This document shows, piece by piece, positions 55,011 through 63,871 of a stretch of 64,000 bases of DNA. A model generated the notes under the pieces. The model was not told the origin of the DNA and ran no database searches. It saw nothing but the letters and a program-made list of their open reading frames with translations. Position 1 is the stretch's first letter; each line of letters starts with the position of its first letter. A program made the translations under genes and the position numbers. Where the stretch lies: the NCBI GenBank assembly GCA_002742845.1, contig DLUH01000001.1, positions 308,501-372,500 on the forward strand, given 5' to 3'. The DNA comes from Sulfurovum sp. UBA12169 (GTDB taxonomy: Bacteria > Campylobacterota > Campylobacteria > Campylobacterales > Sulfurovaceae).

Positions 55011-56468
55011 CTATTTGGAATGATTTTGATAGGAAAAATTTGTCTGTTCATACTGTTGTGCCTTCTTTACTATCATTGCAATCATACTGCGAAACACGAA
55101 ATAATGCGCTGGTATCATCATATACCAATACGCCCTTCCCCAAAGCCCCCGCGGATAAAAATAGGCTGTCTGGATCAGTTCGTTATTTTTTATCTTAAAT
55201 TCAAGCCACGCTTTTCCGGGTACTTTCATCTGGGCACGCAGCAAAAGCCGCTCATTCTCCACCAGGTCTTCCACTCTCCAAAAATCAACACTCTCGCCAA
55301 CTCTCAGCTTGTGATGATGGCGTCTTCCGCGTTTAAGTCCTGCGCCGCCGATTATCTTATCGAGCCATCCTCTGATTTCCCAAAGCCAATGATATCCAAG
55401 CCAGCCTTCCTTACCTCCAATGGAGCAAAATGTGCGGTAAACTGCTTCTTTGGATGTTCCACTGATCTCCATACGCTGACGGTCCATCAAGATGGCCGCA
55501 GAAGGATCGTTCTGATGCTGCTCCCATAGATCTGTGCCGCCGCCTGCATCGCTCCAACGGCTGTGTATTTGATTTTGTTCCATTTCTTTGATAGCTTTTT
55601 GTACGGCATTTTTAAAAGGGCATGGATGGATATGGGGAAAAAACTGCTTTGCATGATGATTTTGAATAACCACCTCCGAAGAAAGCCCCTCGATCAAAGA
55701 TTTGGCGATATTGTACGGGACAGGGGTAAAGATATTAAGCCAATGGGAAGAAAACTTGATCGAAAGAACAGGAAGCGGCAGAATGAAACGTTTCAAACCC
55801 AATGCATCGGCACATCCTAGCATCATCTCTTTATAGGTCATCTTTTCGCTGCCGATATCTACTACCAAATTTTTATCATAAGGAAGGTCTTTGGCTTCAT
55901 TTAGATAAGAGATCACATCATCCACTCCTATGGGTTGTGCAAGCGTGTTGACCCATTTGGGCGTTACCATCACGGGAAGTTTTTCCACCAAATGCCGTAT
56001 GATCTCAAAACTCGCACTTCCCGATCCGATGATCACGCCTGCACGGATCCAAACAGTCTGTATCTGATCAGGTCTGCTTGAAAGGATCTCTCCGGTTTCT
56101 ATACGGCTGAGAAGATGCTTGCTGGCATGCTCTTTGATGCCAAGTCCCCCAAGATAAACAATGCGCTTTACACCCTTTTTGATCGCCGCATCCAAAAAGT
56201 TTTGAGCACTTATTTTGTCCAATTCTCTATAATTTTCATGCCCTAACGAGTGTATAAGGTAGTAAGCGACATCTATGCCCTCAAGTGCATTTTCAAGAGA
56301 TTGCATATCAAAAGTATCTCCGCGGAATACTTCGGTACGCACATGAACGTTTAACTCTATACTTTTAGGATTGCGTACAAGTATCCTTAGGGGTACTTTT
56401 TCATTTAAAAGCTTCTGCTTAAGCCGTCTTCCTATATAACCGTTTGCACCTGTAAGTAATACTTTCAT
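55011..56468 (-). CDS. SDR-family oxidoreductase with DUF2867 domain
   Basis: 485 residues. The N-terminal NAD(P)-binding domain starts LLTGANGYIGRRLKQKLL and has AYYLIHSLG and VYLGGLGIKEHASKHL. From about 330 a DUF2867 domain follows: the WSDAGGG turn, GYHWLWEIRGWLDKIIGGAG, and AYFYPRGLWGRAYWYMMIPAH near the C terminus. The fused pair is a common companion of photolyases. The substrate is unknown. AAAGGAATC gives the ribosome site. Confidence 0.93.
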   Translation of the reverse strand: MKVLLTGANGYIGRRLKQKLLNEKVPLRILVRNPKSIELNVHVRTEVFRGDTFDMQSLENALEGIDVAYYLIHSLGHENYRELDKISAQNFLDAAIKKGVKRIVYLGGLGIKEHASKHLLSRIETGEILSSRPDQIQTVWIRAGVIIGSGSASFEIIRHLVEKLPVMVTPKWVNTLAQPIGVDDVISYLNEAKDLPYDKNLVVDIGSEKMTYKEMMLGCADALGLKRFILPLPVLSIKFSSHWLNIFTPVPYNIAKSLIEGLSSEVVIQNHHAKQFFPHIHPCPFKNAVQKAIKEMEQNQIHSRWSDAGGGTDLWEQHQNDPSAAILMDRQRMEISGTSKEAVYRTFCSIGGKEGWLGYHWLWEIRGWLDKIIGGAGLKRGRRHHHKLRVGESVDFWRVEDLVENERLLLRAQMKVPGKAWLEFKIKNNELIQTAYFYPRGLWGRAYWYMMIPAHYFVFRSMIAMIVKKAQQYEQTNFSYQNHSK

Positions 56469-56536
56469 GTGATTCCTTTGATGATGTTTGAATCATTATT
56501 AAGTATACACCAATCCTCCCAAAAGAAACAACCCTA

Positions 56537-57175
56537 CTACGGGGCCAACCGTTCGATGCGCCATCCTTGATCGATCTTGGTATAAAGGATACGGTCATGC
56601 AGACGGCTTTCCCGCCCTTGCCAAAACTCTATTTCCGAAGGGATGATCCGATACCCTCCCCAAAAATCAGGCAGAGGCACATCTCCTTTTGCAAATTTCT
56701 GTTTCATTTTTTCGATTTGCATTTGCAGCATCTTTCTGGAACTTATCACGCTGCTTTGATCGCTTACCCAAGCGCCGATCTGGCTGCCGCGGGAACGTTT
56801 CATAAAATACGCCATCGATTCAGTTGTGCTGATCTTTTCGCATACCCCTTTGATCCTGACTTGACGCTCTAGGTCCAGCCACAAAAATTCTGCAGCAACA
56901 TGTGTATTTTGTGCGATCTCTTTGGCCTTGACACTGTTATAGTTGGTAAAAAAAACAAACCCTTTTTCATCAAATATCTTGAGAAGCACAGCCCTGATAT
57001 TGGGAACATTGTCGCTTCCGCTTGTTGCTAGAATCATCGTATTGGGATCGATGATCTGCGAATCAACCGCCTCTTTAAACCACTGCTCAAACAACACCAG
57101 CGGATCGGAAGGCACGCTGTTTTCATCCAGCGTAGCTTTTTTGTATTCTGTTCTCATATCTTGCAAATCTAACAT
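56537..57175 (-). CDS. pdxH: pyridoxamine 5'-phosphate oxidase
   Basis: 212 residues. Flavin enzyme that makes pyridoxal phosphate. Visible are LQDMRTEYKKATLDE (N-terminal arm), NIRAVLLKIFDEKGFVFFTNYNS, SRGSQIGAWVSDQSS and the C-terminal EFWQGRESRLHDRILY, which contact FMN and PLP. Twelve bases separate its start from the photolyase stop, so they are probably co-transcribed. Complete. Confidence 0.96.
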   Translation of the reverse strand: MLDLQDMRTEYKKATLDENSVPSDPLVLFEQWFKEAVDSQIIDPNTMILATSGSDNVPNIRAVLLKIFDEKGFVFFTNYNSVKAKEIAQNTHVAAEFLWLDLERQVRIKGVCEKISTTESMAYFMKRSRGSQIGAWVSDQSSVISSRKMLQMQIEKMKQKFAKGDVPLPDFWGGYRIIPSEIEFWQGRESRLHDRILYTKIDQGWRIERLAP

Positions 57176-57187
57176 GCATTATCCTTT

Positions 57188-58552
57188 CTATTTCAATCGC
57201 CCTTTAAAATATTCCAAAGCCCTCAAGGCAGCCTCTTTGTGACGTACAACGGGTTTTGGATACCCTTCTGTCTGATGTTCGAACAAAAAGTTTTCATCAT
57301 GCAAATCTTTTGCCTCCACAAAGGCAAGCTCAGGAATCCATTTTTTGATATAACGTGCCTCTTTGTCAAATTTTTTGCTCTGCATATAAGGGTTGAAGAT
57401 GCGAAAATACGGCTGCGGATCGATACCCGTCCCCGCGCTCCATTGCCACGAAAGTATGTTGGACGCCGCATCATAATCGAGCAAATATTTCGCAAAAAAC
57501 GCTTCGCCCCATTGCCACGGCAGCAGAAGATCCTTCGTAAAAAACGACGCGCAGATCATACGCACTCTGTTGTGCATCAACCCTGTGTTTAAAAGCTCCC
57601 TTATGCCCGCGTCGACGAGGGGCACACCTGTCATCCCTTTGCAAAAAAGATCGTATTTTACCTCATTTTCTATACCTTTGAAGCGGTATTTGTAATTTTC
57701 TTTTTCCAGATAAGGGAAATGATACAGCAGATAGGCATAAAAATCACGAAAAACCAGCTGCCTGAAAAACGGCTCCGTTTTCACTCCCTGCTTTTTTTGC
57801 TCTGCTAAAAATCGCAGTACCGCACGCATGGAAATGGTACCAAAACGCAGATCGCAGCTCAGATGCGATGTGGCCTCTTTGTGCATACAATCTCTATCGG
57901 TTTCATAGGTGTGAAGTGTTTCTTTTAAACGGTCAAGTTTTATCTTCGGGCTTTCGACATTGGGTATATTTTCGCTAAAGCCAAGCGATTCTATCGCCAA
58001 CGGAAGGCATGTTTGCTGTTGCCCTTTAAAAACCGTCATCCCCTCATAGGAAGCACCAAAAAGCCGCTGGCCTTTGGCAACCGCATACGCGCTTAGATGC
58101 TGTTTTGAAAAGTGTGCTTTTGCTTTGTTGTAAAACGGTGTAAAGACCAGATAAGGCGTTCCATCCTCTTTGAGTATCTCGTTTGGCTCAAAAATGTACG
58201 TATCGTGAAGATAATGAAAATGAAGGATATGCGATACCCTGATATCTCTTTGCCTGGCGTATGCATCATAATCCCCGCTAGCGGCTACTTCATCAAACCC
58301 CAGCGTTTCTAGATACGCAAAGATCTCGACAGGATCACCGAAAAACACCTTCAGATCCAGATCTTTCTGCCTTAACGCCTCTTTTAGTTTCAGCACAGCC
58401 TGAAAGATAAAAGAAACGCGCCTGTCATTTTTTTCCAAATGTTCCAAAATATTCGTATCAAAGATAAAAACAGGCAACACTTCTCCGTCCAGCGAGAGCA
58501 GAGGATTGTCCTCTCTTCTCAAGTCGCGCCGAAACCACAGTATCCGTTTCAT
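57188..58552 (-). CDS. phrB: deoxyribodipyrimidine photolyase
   Basis: 454 residues. The N-terminal photolyase domain starts LWFRRDLRREDNPLLSL. The FAD-binding helical domain has FGTISMRAVL, FRQLVFRDFYAYLLYHFP, MHNRVRMICASFFTKDLLLPW, and WQWSAGTGIDPQPYFRIFNP, including the Trp residues of the electron path. It is a class I CPD photolyase. It overlaps the DUF523/DUF1722 gene by four bases (ATGA). Light repair of UV damage in Campylobacterota is not common in host-bound species. Confidence 0.97.
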   Translation of the reverse strand: MKRILWFRRDLRREDNPLLSLDGEVLPVFIFDTNILEHLEKNDRRVSFIFQAVLKLKEALRQKDLDLKVFFGDPVEIFAYLETLGFDEVAASGDYDAYARQRDIRVSHILHFHYLHDTYIFEPNEILKEDGTPYLVFTPFYNKAKAHFSKQHLSAYAVAKGQRLFGASYEGMTVFKGQQQTCLPLAIESLGFSENIPNVESPKIKLDRLKETLHTYETDRDCMHKEATSHLSCDLRFGTISMRAVLRFLAEQKKQGVKTEPFFRQLVFRDFYAYLLYHFPYLEKENYKYRFKGIENEVKYDLFCKGMTGVPLVDAGIRELLNTGLMHNRVRMICASFFTKDLLLPWQWGEAFFAKYLLDYDAASNILSWQWSAGTGIDPQPYFRIFNPYMQSKKFDKEARYIKKWIPELAFVEAKDLHDENFLFEHQTEGYPKPVVRHKEAALRALEYFKGRLK

Positions 58553-59496
58553 TTTCCGCTTTTTAGATCCGAGCGCAAAGCAAGCTCTTTGGGATAGGGG
58601 CTTAGAAACTTTTGGCCCAAAAGATATGCGGCTTCATATTTTTTGGCAAGCATATCCAGCGTACTCAAAGGCACAATCAGCGGGATGATCCGATCAGCAT
58701 AATCTTTGATCTGTTCATGCAGGACGGTTTTTTCCACTGCATTGAGTTCTTTTTTTAAAAATCCCGCCATATGCTCAAGCACATTGCGCGTTTTTTTGAT
58801 GCTGCTTTTGATGCCGATCGTCTCTTTGAAGAGCCTCTCGTACGTGCTTAACACTTCATCAAACGCAAGTTTATCCATATTGCCTACGATAGTGCCCAAC
58901 ACTCTGTAAGAAGTCTCGTCTTTGGCATGAAGCAGAAATTTGTACGTTTGATGAAACGCCACCAAATCGCCCATATTCGGCGATGATGTCTTAAACTGCT
59001 CAAAATGGTCATATGCAAACAGCTGCATGATGAAATTTTCCCGCAGCCAGGGATCGCACAGCCTCCCCTCTTCTTCCATGGGCAGCAAAGGAAAACGGGC
59101 TTTGCACATCGCCGCAAACATTCCGTCGGTTTTGCCGATCGAATAGCCATTTGAAAGATAGGCGATCGTACTTCCAAGTCCGCAGCTTGGGGATTTTGCC
59201 TTAAAAATGATGCCACTGATACCCGCTTGATTGACTGCCTCAAAAGCTTCTTCGCTTGTCTTTTTAAGCGCTTCAGTCATGTCGGCACCGTTTTTGTTGG
59301 AGATGATCAAAGGGGTGTTTTGATCCATGACCACTTTTATCGTCGGTCTGGGCGTCCCGAAAGCCACATGTTCGGGACAAAACGGGACAAACTGCGCATA
59401 TTTACCCAGTTCATCAGTGATAAAACGGTCATGCTTATGTCCCCCGTCATAACGGATCGACTCGCCAAGCAGACAGGATGAAACCGCTATTTTCAT
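58549..59496 (-). CDS. DUF523 and DUF1722 fusion protein (YbgA-like)
   Basis: 315 residues. The DUF523 part (1 to about 150) has the conserved SSCLLGESIRYDGGHKHD and KAKSPSCGLGST. The DUF1722 part (about 190-310) has FHQTYKFLLHAKDE and VLEHMAGFLKKELNAVEK. This fusion is nearly always beside phr, as here (4-base overlap). The activity of DUF523 is not established. The Cys residues of SSCLLG and SPSCGLG could bind a metal or Fe-S cluster, which is inference. Confidence 0.93.
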   Translation of the reverse strand: MKIAVSSCLLGESIRYDGGHKHDRFITDELGKYAQFVPFCPEHVAFGTPRPTIKVVMDQNTPLIISNKNGADMTEALKKTSEEAFEAVNQAGISGIIFKAKSPSCGLGSTIAYLSNGYSIGKTDGMFAAMCKARFPLLPMEEEGRLCDPWLRENFIMQLFAYDHFEQFKTSSPNMGDLVAFHQTYKFLLHAKDETSYRVLGTIVGNMDKLAFDEVLSTYERLFKETIGIKSSIKKTRNVLEHMAGFLKKELNAVEKTVLHEQIKDYADRIIPLIVPLSTLDMLAKKYEAAYLLGQKFLSPYPKELALRSDLKSGK

Positions 59497-59861
59497 GCCA
59501 TAACCTCCAAATCATCCAAGATAATCTTTGCAAGCTTCGAAGATGCACCAAAATGAGGAAGTATCCTAAATGCCGTGTCCGGATAAAGTTCTTTCAGAGG
59601 CTGTATGATATGAGGGATATCCGTACTGACGTGTTTTCCGGTATTTAAAAAATAAGGATAGATGTCTATCTGAGTACACCCCGCTTCGATCATCTCTTTG
59701 AGGGCCTGGGGGATATCGGGTTGGGCAAACTCCAAAAATGCGGCCTTGATCGGAACGATACCGGGCGCTTTTTCTTTGTTTAGCAACTCCGCCAAATCCA
59801 ACACTTCACGGTTGGAACTCTCTTTTTTGCTTCCGTGCGCTACAAACACAATCCCTCTCAT
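59493..59861 (-). CDS. CbiX/SirB-type chelatase family protein
   Basis: 122 residues. FVAHGSKKESSNREVLDLAE has the catalytic His (residue 9) of the chelatase fold; AFLEFAQPDIPQALKEMI and IDIYPYFLNTGKHVSTDIP carry the second His. The short (half-size) length matches the archaeal CbiX-S type or SirB. It would insert Co2+ or Fe2+ into sirohydrochlorin. It is the first gene of the minus-strand block, overlapping the next by four bases (ATGA). AACGGAGAAG precedes the ATG. Confidence 0.88.
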   Translation of the reverse strand: MRGIVFVAHGSKKESSNREVLDLAELLNKEKAPGIVPIKAAFLEFAQPDIPQALKEMIEAGCTQIDIYPYFLNTGKHVSTDIPHIIQPLKELYPDTAFRILPHFGASSKLAKIILDDLEVMA

Positions 59862-60014
59862 CTTCTCTTCTCCGTTTAGATTTATGCTATTTTACATCAA
59901 ACATTCTGCATTTGGTACATAAAAAATGTCGATTGACGTTTTTGTTTGTGTGATTCTTTATGGATTTATACTGCAAAGTACTCATTTTTTATTTGCAACA
60001 TCATATAATTCTCT

Positions 60015-60860
60015 ATGGAAGAATTATCACTCAACACTTTATTGCCGGCTTTTTTGCTTACCCTGCTTGCAGGATTGTCCACTTCTGTAGGTGCGATGTT
60101 GGCATTTTTTTCCACAGACAAAAATCATACTTTTTTGTCTGTGGGCATGGGGTTTTCTGCGGGTGTGATGATCTATGTTTCTTTTGTGGAGATTTTAAGC
60201 AAATCCAAACACGCATTTACCGAGCTTTACGGCAGCGATATATGGGGCGAATCCTTAGCGCTTTTTGCATTTTTTGGAGGGATTGCCCTAAGCGCGCTTA
60301 TAGACTACCTCATCCCCGAAGACGTCAATCCCCACGAGATAAGAAGTGACAAAGAACTCTCTGAACTCAAGCCCCAAAACAACGCCCGTCCCCCCATCAA
60401 CTCTTCCCTTAAGAGAACGGGCATTTTCACAGCGCTTGCCATCGCGATCCACAACTTTCCCGAAGGTTTTGCCACGTTTGTTTCAGCGCTGGATGATTTC
60501 TCTATCGGTCTGACGATCGCTTTTGCCATCGCTATCCATAACATACCTGAAGGCATGGCTGTATCGCTGCCCATCTACCATGCCACCGGCAATAAAAAAA
60601 GTGCCTTTTGGTATGCAACGCTCTCGGGACTTGCCGAACCGCTGGGTGCAGTTATCGGATTTTTTCTGCTTTTGCCTTTTTTGGGAGATGCGGCGCTTGG
60701 GATCACCTTCGGTGCGGTGGCCGGGATCATGGTCTACATCTCTTTTGACGAGCTTCTGCCTGCGGCCAGAGTGTACGGCAACGCCCACACCACCATCGCC
60801 GGCATCACGCTTGGTATGCTTGTGATGGCAGTCAGCCTGGTGGCTTTCAAAGCGGTATAA
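60015..60860 (+). CDS. zupT: ZIP family zinc/iron transporter
   Basis: 281 residues, eight transmembrane helices. The metal-path motifs HNFPEGFATF and HNIPEGMAVSLP are intact, and the loop between helices 3 and 4 (DYLIPEDVNPHEIRSDKE) is His/Asp/Glu-rich. It imports divalent metals such as Zn2+ or Fe2+. No good ribosome site precedes the ATG. A TATAAT at 60004-60009 is so close that the mRNA may be leaderless; a TATACT at 59967-59972 gives a normal leader instead. Confidence 0.94.
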   Translation: MEELSLNTLLPAFLLTLLAGLSTSVGAMLAFFSTDKNHTFLSVGMGFSAGVMIYVSFVEILSKSKHAFTELYGSDIWGESLALFAFFGGIALSALIDYLIPEDVNPHEIRSDKELSELKPQNNARPPINSSLKRTGIFTALAIAIHNFPEGFATFVSALDDFSIGLTIAFAIAIHNIPEGMAVSLPIYHATGNKKSAFWYATLSGLAEPLGAVIGFFLLLPFLGDAALGITFGAVAGIMVYISFDELLPAARVYGNAHTTIAGITLGMLVMAVSLVAFKAV

Positions 60861-61398
60861 GTTTTATAAATCGTGCTCTAAAAATGCATCCCAAAACAAG
60901 AGCATTGTCTCCCAAAAAATAAAACTTAGCTATAATACTCCAAATAAATATGATAATGTATTTAAAACTATCTGTTTCTAACCTATAGCAACATTTTGAA
61001 AAATAGCAAAAGGTAAAAAAATGATAAAAGGGTTTGGCAAAAACTACTTTAGACTAGCTGCCATACAAGCATACTCTGCGACTATAAAGCTCAGTGCCAT
61101 AGCCAGTGCATATCTGCTTTTTTTATCAAACCCTCTGCCCTGCAAAACTCGAAAACAAGAAGATGAGCCTCCCGCACTTGAGCCTCTTTTGCTGCTACAA
61201 AATGACAAGCCTTGTCATTGCAACAGATTTTTCAAACTAAAAATAAGACTTATTCTTCTGCTAAATCATTTTATCCCTCGCTGCCCCTACTATACCACCT
61301 GTTTTGCATTTAGGCGTACAGGCGTACACCCTCCTCTTTAATTATATTTTTATCCAATCACCACAAATCAAAATAAAAAAATATTAAAGGATATTGTA
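60861..61398. other. 538-base stretch before metE
   Basis: TATAAT at 60931-60936 is a likely -10 box, giving a metE leader of about 450 bases. A 106-codon frame at 61021-61341 with AAAGG before its ATG starts plausibly, but the C-terminal half has composition unlike the neighbours, so I rate it as doubtful. A perfect hairpin, AATGACAA (61201-61208) with TTGTCATT (61212-61219), and a tandem GGCGTACA repeat near 61313-61328 also occur. I recognise no SAM, cobalamin or SAH riboswitch core. Confidence 0.5.
61021..61341 (+). CDS. doubtful 106-residue frame before metE
   Basis: The N-terminal 45 residues (MIKGFGKNYFRLAAIQAYS then a hydrophobic SAIASAYLLFLSNPL) read like a small membrane peptide. 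The rest is Pro/Leu/Cys-rich with no pattern I know. The short PRCPYYTTC segment recalls YidD, but the flanking regions do not fit that family. It may be a short leader peptide ORF upstream of metE or a chance frame. Confidence 0.25.
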   Translation: MIKGFGKNYFRLAAIQAYSATIKLSAIASAYLLFLSNPLPCKTRKQEDEPPALEPLLLLQNDKPCHCNRFFKLKIRLILLLNHFIPRCPYYTTCFAFRRTGVHPPL

Positions 61399-63669
61399 AT
61401 GTCAAAAAATTATGTAATTGGTTTTCCTAGAATTGGGGAACAAAGAGAGCTTAAGAGGGTTTTAGAGGAGTTTTGGGCAAAAAAATGTTCATTTGACGAT
61501 GTTATAAAAATTGCAAAAGAGCTAAAAAAGAGACATTGGGAGTATCAAAAAGATGCCAAAATGGGTTTCATAAGCTCCAATGACTTTTCACTCTATGACA
61601 ATATGCTTGATGCCTCCATCATGCTTGGAGCGATCCCAAAGAGATTTTGTCATCTAAAGGATGAAGAGCTTTACTTTACAATGGCAAGAGGCAATGCATC
61701 AACAGTTGCGATGGAGATGACCAAGTGGTTCAATACAAACTACCACTACATCGTACCCGAGCTAAGTTCGGATGATAACTACTGCTTAAATGCATCAAAA
61801 ATCATAGAAGAGTATAACGAGGCAAAAACTTTAGGAATTAGGACAAAGATAAACATAATCGGCCCTATCACCTATCTGGGACTAAGCAAAAGAGTCGACG
61901 GCGGCGATACGTATGAGCTTTGGGATAAAATAATGCCTATTTACAAAAAACTCTTAAAAGAGATAGCCAAACTTGATGATGAGATAGTGCTTCAAATAGA
62001 CGAGCCTATCTTTGCGAAAGATATGGATACCAAGGTGCTAAATCTTATAAAGCCCACCTATGATACCCTCTCATGCGCATCATCAAATATAAAAATAGCG
62101 GTTGTATCCTATTTCGAGCATTCAAACGAAGCAACCAAGATACTAGTGCATACTCCAGTATGGGCTTTGGGACTTGACTTTTTATATGGGCAAAGAAATC
62201 AAGAGATGCTGGAGCTTATCGCAAAAAGCGGCAAAAAAATAATAGCGGGCATCATAGACGGCAGAAACGTATGGGTAAACGATATAAACAAAAGTATTGA
62301 ACTTCTAGAGAAAATCGCTAAATCGGTTAAGAAAGACAATATTATTGTCAGCACATCATGCTCACTGCTTCATACGCCTTTTAGTTTAAAGTATGAACAA
62401 AAACTAAATCCGCAGATAAAAGAGTGGCTTAGTTTTGCGCTAGAGAAGCTTCAAGAGATTTCACTTATATCAAAACTTTTTTTTGACGAGAATGGTTTGA
62501 AGGATGAAGAAAAAGAGTTTCTGTCTAAAAACATTAAAGCCAATGAGAGCAGAAAAAATTCATCTCTTATCCATGACAAAAACGTTGGGCAAAGAACACA
62601 AAACCTTATAAAATTTCAAAGGGACGGGAGTTCCGGCAAAAGGCTATCCGTTCAAAGAGAACTTCTTGGGTATAAAGATCTGGTTACAACCACCATAGGC
62701 TCTTTCCCGCAAACCGATGAGCTAAGACGTGCAAGAAGTGATTTGAAAAAATCTCTTATCTCAAAAGAGGAGTATGGCGATGTCATTAAGAAATATATAG
62801 ATGAGTGTATAGCGATCCAAGAGGAGTGTGGATTGGATATACTGGTCCATGGAGAGCCTGAAAGAAACGATATGGTGGAGTATTTCGGCGAACAGCTAAA
62901 CGGTTTTGCTTTCAGCCAAAACGGCTGGGTGCAGAGTTATGGAAGCAGATGCGTAAAACCTCCTCTTATCTACGGTGATGCCAGCCGCCCAAAACCTATG
63001 ACTCTAGAGTGGATAACATATGCACAAAGCAGGACTAAAAAGATAGTAAAAGGGATGCTTACGGGTCCGGTGACTATGTTAAACTGGTCTTTTGTCAGAG
63101 ATGATATGCCAAGAAGCGAAGTTTCAAAACAGATAGCCCTTGCTATTTATGACGAGATAGATGACTTGCAAAATGCGGGTATCAAAATCATACAAGTCGA
63201 TGAAGCGGCATTTAAAGAGGGATACCCACTAAGAAAAGATAAGATAAAAGCGTATGAAGCGTGGGCGACCAGGGATTTTAAAATCGCCGTTAGCAGTGCA
63301 AAAGAATCAACACAGATACATACTCATATGTGCTATAGCGAGTTTAATGACATCATAGATACCATTGAGGATATGGATGCCGATGTTATCTCTATAGAGA
63401 CCGCAAGAAGCGGAAATGAGCTGTTAAAAATCTTTAAAAAAGTAGGCTATAAAAAAGAGGTGGGCCCCGGTGTATACGATATCCACTCACCGAGAATACC
63501 TAGCGTAGATGAGCTGGTAAAACAGATAGAACTCTTACTTGAGGTCTTGCCAAAAGAGCAGCTTTGGATAAACCCCGACTGCGGACTAAAGACTAGAAAA
63601 TGGGATGAAGTGATACCAAGTTTAAAAAATATGGTAGAAGCGGCTAGGATAGTTAAATCAAGGCTATAA
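61399..63669 (+). CDS. metE: cobalamin-independent methionine synthase
   Basis: 756 residues, full length. The enzyme transfers a methyl group from methyltetrahydropteroyl-triglutamate to homocysteine. The N-terminal barrel opens with VIGFPRIGEQRELKRVLEEF. The catalytic barrel has TTIGSFPQTDELRRAR, VHGEPERNDMVEYFGEQ, the zinc ligands in IHTHMCYSEF (His, Cys), and the final Cys in WINPDCGLKTRKW. Codon use is richer in ATA and AGA than in the genes to the left, which hints at transfer from another Campylobacterota lineage. Confidence 0.97.
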   Translation: MSKNYVIGFPRIGEQRELKRVLEEFWAKKCSFDDVIKIAKELKKRHWEYQKDAKMGFISSNDFSLYDNMLDASIMLGAIPKRFCHLKDEELYFTMARGNASTVAMEMTKWFNTNYHYIVPELSSDDNYCLNASKIIEEYNEAKTLGIRTKINIIGPITYLGLSKRVDGGDTYELWDKIMPIYKKLLKEIAKLDDEIVLQIDEPIFAKDMDTKVLNLIKPTYDTLSCASSNIKIAVVSYFEHSNEATKILVHTPVWALGLDFLYGQRNQEMLELIAKSGKKIIAGIIDGRNVWVNDINKSIELLEKIAKSVKKDNIIVSTSCSLLHTPFSLKYEQKLNPQIKEWLSFALEKLQEISLISKLFFDENGLKDEEKEFLSKNIKANESRKNSSLIHDKNVGQRTQNLIKFQRDGSSGKRLSVQRELLGYKDLVTTTIGSFPQTDELRRARSDLKKSLISKEEYGDVIKKYIDECIAIQEECGLDILVHGEPERNDMVEYFGEQLNGFAFSQNGWVQSYGSRCVKPPLIYGDASRPKPMTLEWITYAQSRTKKIVKGMLTGPVTMLNWSFVRDDMPRSEVSKQIALAIYDEIDDLQNAGIKIIQVDEAAFKEGYPLRKDKIKAYEAWATRDFKIAVSSAKESTQIHTHMCYSEFNDIIDTIEDMDADVISIETARSGNELLKIFKKVGYKKEVGPGVYDIHSPRIPSVDELVKQIELLLEVLPKEQLWINPDCGLKTRKWDEVIPSLKNMVEAARIVKSRL

Positions 63670-63871
63670 GCTAATAGCTAAAAACTATTGGCTATAAATA
63701 TAAACTATAAATATTTTGGCAAACAACAAAAAAGTTGAAACTCAATAAAAAATTTCATACTTCAAAACCATGAAGTATGAAATTTGATAAGTTTATTAAA
63801 AAGCATACAAAAGCCAAAAAAAATAAATTTGCAGATAAACTAACAGGGCTAAATTTAAGGTGTATCACATA

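Noticed and set aside
61021-61341. YidD membrane insertion factor
   Set aside because: Only a short PRCPYYTTC segment resembles YidD; the rest of the family pattern and spacing are missing.
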